Positions 62,318 through 64,000 of a stretch of DNA of 64,000 nucleotides are shown here, one piece after another (positions within the stretch are counted from its first letter, which is position 1; every line of letters starts with the position of its first letter). The translations under genes and the position numbers were made by a program. Under the pieces are notes generated by a model. The model saw only the letters and a list, made by a program, of their open reading frames with translations. It made no database searches and was not told where the DNA came from. Where the stretch lies: the NCBI RefSeq assembly GCF_001638985.1, contig NW_017265156.1, forward strand, positions 434,001 through 498,000, in the 5' to 3' direction. The stretch is from Phycomyces blakesleeanus NRRL 1555(-) (lineage: Eukaryota > Mucoromycota > Mucoromycetes > Mucorales > Phycomycetaceae).

Positions 62318-64000
62318 TGTTTGAAACAGATATGAACAGCTGTAGATGAGTTAATTGAGTGTGTTTATATTGTTATTATTATCCTTTAAAAGAAAAGAAG
62401 AGGTAGTGGATCTGACAAACAGTAAAGAGTAAATATAAATAAATATAAATATTTTATAAATTTGTGCGAATCGACTGGGTATTTATATGATTTTGTTCCT
62501 AGCAGAACTTGTATTTGGGACCTGATATTCTGACCAATCATAATGAATACCGAAATATTTAGAGAGACCAAAAAAAATAACCCATAAATCTCTTTTTTCT
62601 TTTATTCTCTTTTTTTTTGGCGGACGGGCCCAGGCTTGTTGGTTGTGAGACAAAGGTTATTCTTGAGTAAATTTAATGGATATGAACTTCTTATAGCACA
62701 CCTACATACCCCATCCCTGTTTCACATACCACTTGTATAAAACCTATGATACACGTAACACATATCCCATTTATAAATTATTTCCAAAGATGAAAAGTAA
62801 TAATAAAGTCTCACACCTCACTGAGATTTGTTCAAGTTCAGCTTAAAAAATGGCTTGAGGTTTTAAACGGCTCTACTTTCTTTATAGGGAACATGGACGA
62901 CGAACAAAGATACTCCAACCTAGGTTGCCAAGTGTAAAGGTTATTGGAGGTGCAAGTAAAAAAAAATTATTATGTTTCAAAAATTTTGTAAATTTCGGCT
63001 GCTTCAACATTCAAACATCTAACCTTTTTGTTAAATGCTTAGATACTGAGTTTTCTATTCTTCAGATTTATTACAGCCAATCATTATTGTAAACCACCGC
63101 TAAATCAAAAATCAAGCATTAAAAGCCGTTGAAACCCCTGTTATGTATTATTTAAATGAATATACATTTTTGCCCTGATTGCTGACGGTTACTACAGAAA
63201 TATAATCATATCTAATAGAATTTTTCTTTAATTTAGCGAGAGTAATACTAACAGCGGTTTGGTATATTCAATTTATTATATCTATAAGAGCATAATTAAA
63301 AAAGATGTCTATCAACTACAAATTTTGGCATGTCACTTAGAATATGCTTTGATACTGCAAAAAAAAAATCAATGAACTCTATCCAATAAAGTACTCTTTT
63401 TTCTAGTTCTCTGCGAACTTTCACTAATGTCAGACCTTTGTAGCAACTAATATTAAGGTAAGTTACTCGAAAAATACTTTTTTTCTTTTTTGTAATACAT
63501 CATTTCGTACGCTCTGATCTGCATTTTACAGTATTAAAATTAAGATTTAATATTCCCTCCAATAGAAACGACTGTAGCGCTAACAGCTTCTATATCTGAA
63601 ATAAAAGGCAGTGGTGTGATTTGTACTTGATTTCTAGGAATTTGAAGTAAAAATTCGGACCTTTTCAGGTTTCTCTCAGACACAACTATTTTAACTCCAG
63701 GCGTTTTTTAAATGTGTTCACCTTGTCATTTTTTCCTAGATTAGTGTTTCAATTCTCAATTTTTTTATTCACTTTTCTCTATGTCGGTTATCTATAAATT
63801 TGCATACCAACCACTTGGACCTCTTTTGTCGGTTTATTTTTTACCATTTACTTCATTTTACTAACCGAAAATTAAGCTTTTGGTAAGATTTGCTAACTTT
63901 TTACCAAACTTCTGTTCACATCATACTAAGTGGTTTTTATATATTTTTAAACAAGGTTTCTTTTGACCACAACAAGCTAATCAAAAGAAATAAGTTGATT
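62318..64000. other. Right-end intergenic region, no recognised gene
   Basis: The first 300 bp form the ABC gene promoter region. The rest is AT-rich with no ORF longer than about 60 codons and no recognised transposon end. Confidence 0.4.

Noticed and set aside
1..64000. CRISPR arrays, bacterial operons or prophage features
   Set aside because: No regularly spaced direct repeats and no prokaryotic gene organisation; spliceosomal introns throughout show a eukaryotic genome.

Overview
The window looks like nuclear DNA of a filamentous fungus, most likely an early-diverging Mucoromycota (Mucorales-type) species. The reasons are many short introns (about 45-110 nt) with GTAAGT/GTAAAT donors and CTAAC/TAAT branch sites, strongly AT-rich intergenic DNA with (AT)n and (GT)n runs, fungal-only families (division-II chitin synthase with DEK_C tail, a very large group-X-like hybrid histidine kinase), a Tad/Grem-like non-LTR retrotransposon, and a possible minor (U12-type) intron. 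Species assignment is inference. Gene models below were built by hand: exons were joined only where reading phase and family conservation agree.

Layout. 1-520 (-): 5' part of a DUF3336/patatin triacylglycerol lipase, divergent from 740-2476 (+), an intronless protein with nine Myb/SANT repeats. 3194-7601 (-): chitin synthase-like protein with altered catalytic motifs. 7907-13277: intact LINE retrotransposon (ORF1 with two zinc knuckles, ORF2 endonuclease-RT) bounded by a 13-bp target duplication and inserted in an arm of a palindrome. 13.3-18.1 kb: gene-poor transposon graveyard (decayed ORF, Tc1/mariner remnant, 388-bp TIR element). 18170-26919 (-): 19-exon hybrid histidine kinase with a one-base frame break at the receiver Asp. 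26.9-29.8 kb: no gene. 29814-30710 (-): N-terminal-only Nup93/NIC96. 32332-32682 and 34019-34368 (+): tandem pair of small acidic proteins of unknown family. 35.2-38.8 kb: two solo LTRs in opposite orientation, a GC-rich island and a dead Tc1-like transposase.

From 39.6 kb the window is a gene-dense housekeeping block: TRM2/TRMT2A tRNA m5U methyltransferase (-), inositol polyphosphate multikinase (+), OMA1 mitochondrial protease (-), the cohesin loader SCC2/NIPBL (+, 22 exons, with MluI-box-like promoter sites), an MFS drug-type transporter (+), and a full-size ABCB/MDR transporter (-). The last 1.7 kb shows no recognisable gene.

The genes do not form a pathway or cluster. The two transporters are neighbours but lie in opposite orientation and belong to unrelated families. 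The points most worth a second look are the AT-AC/AT-AG U12-type intron in the IPMK gene, the tandem small-protein pair with compensating splice-site shift, the histidine kinase frame break, the degenerate chitin synthase active site, and the LINE inside a palindrome.
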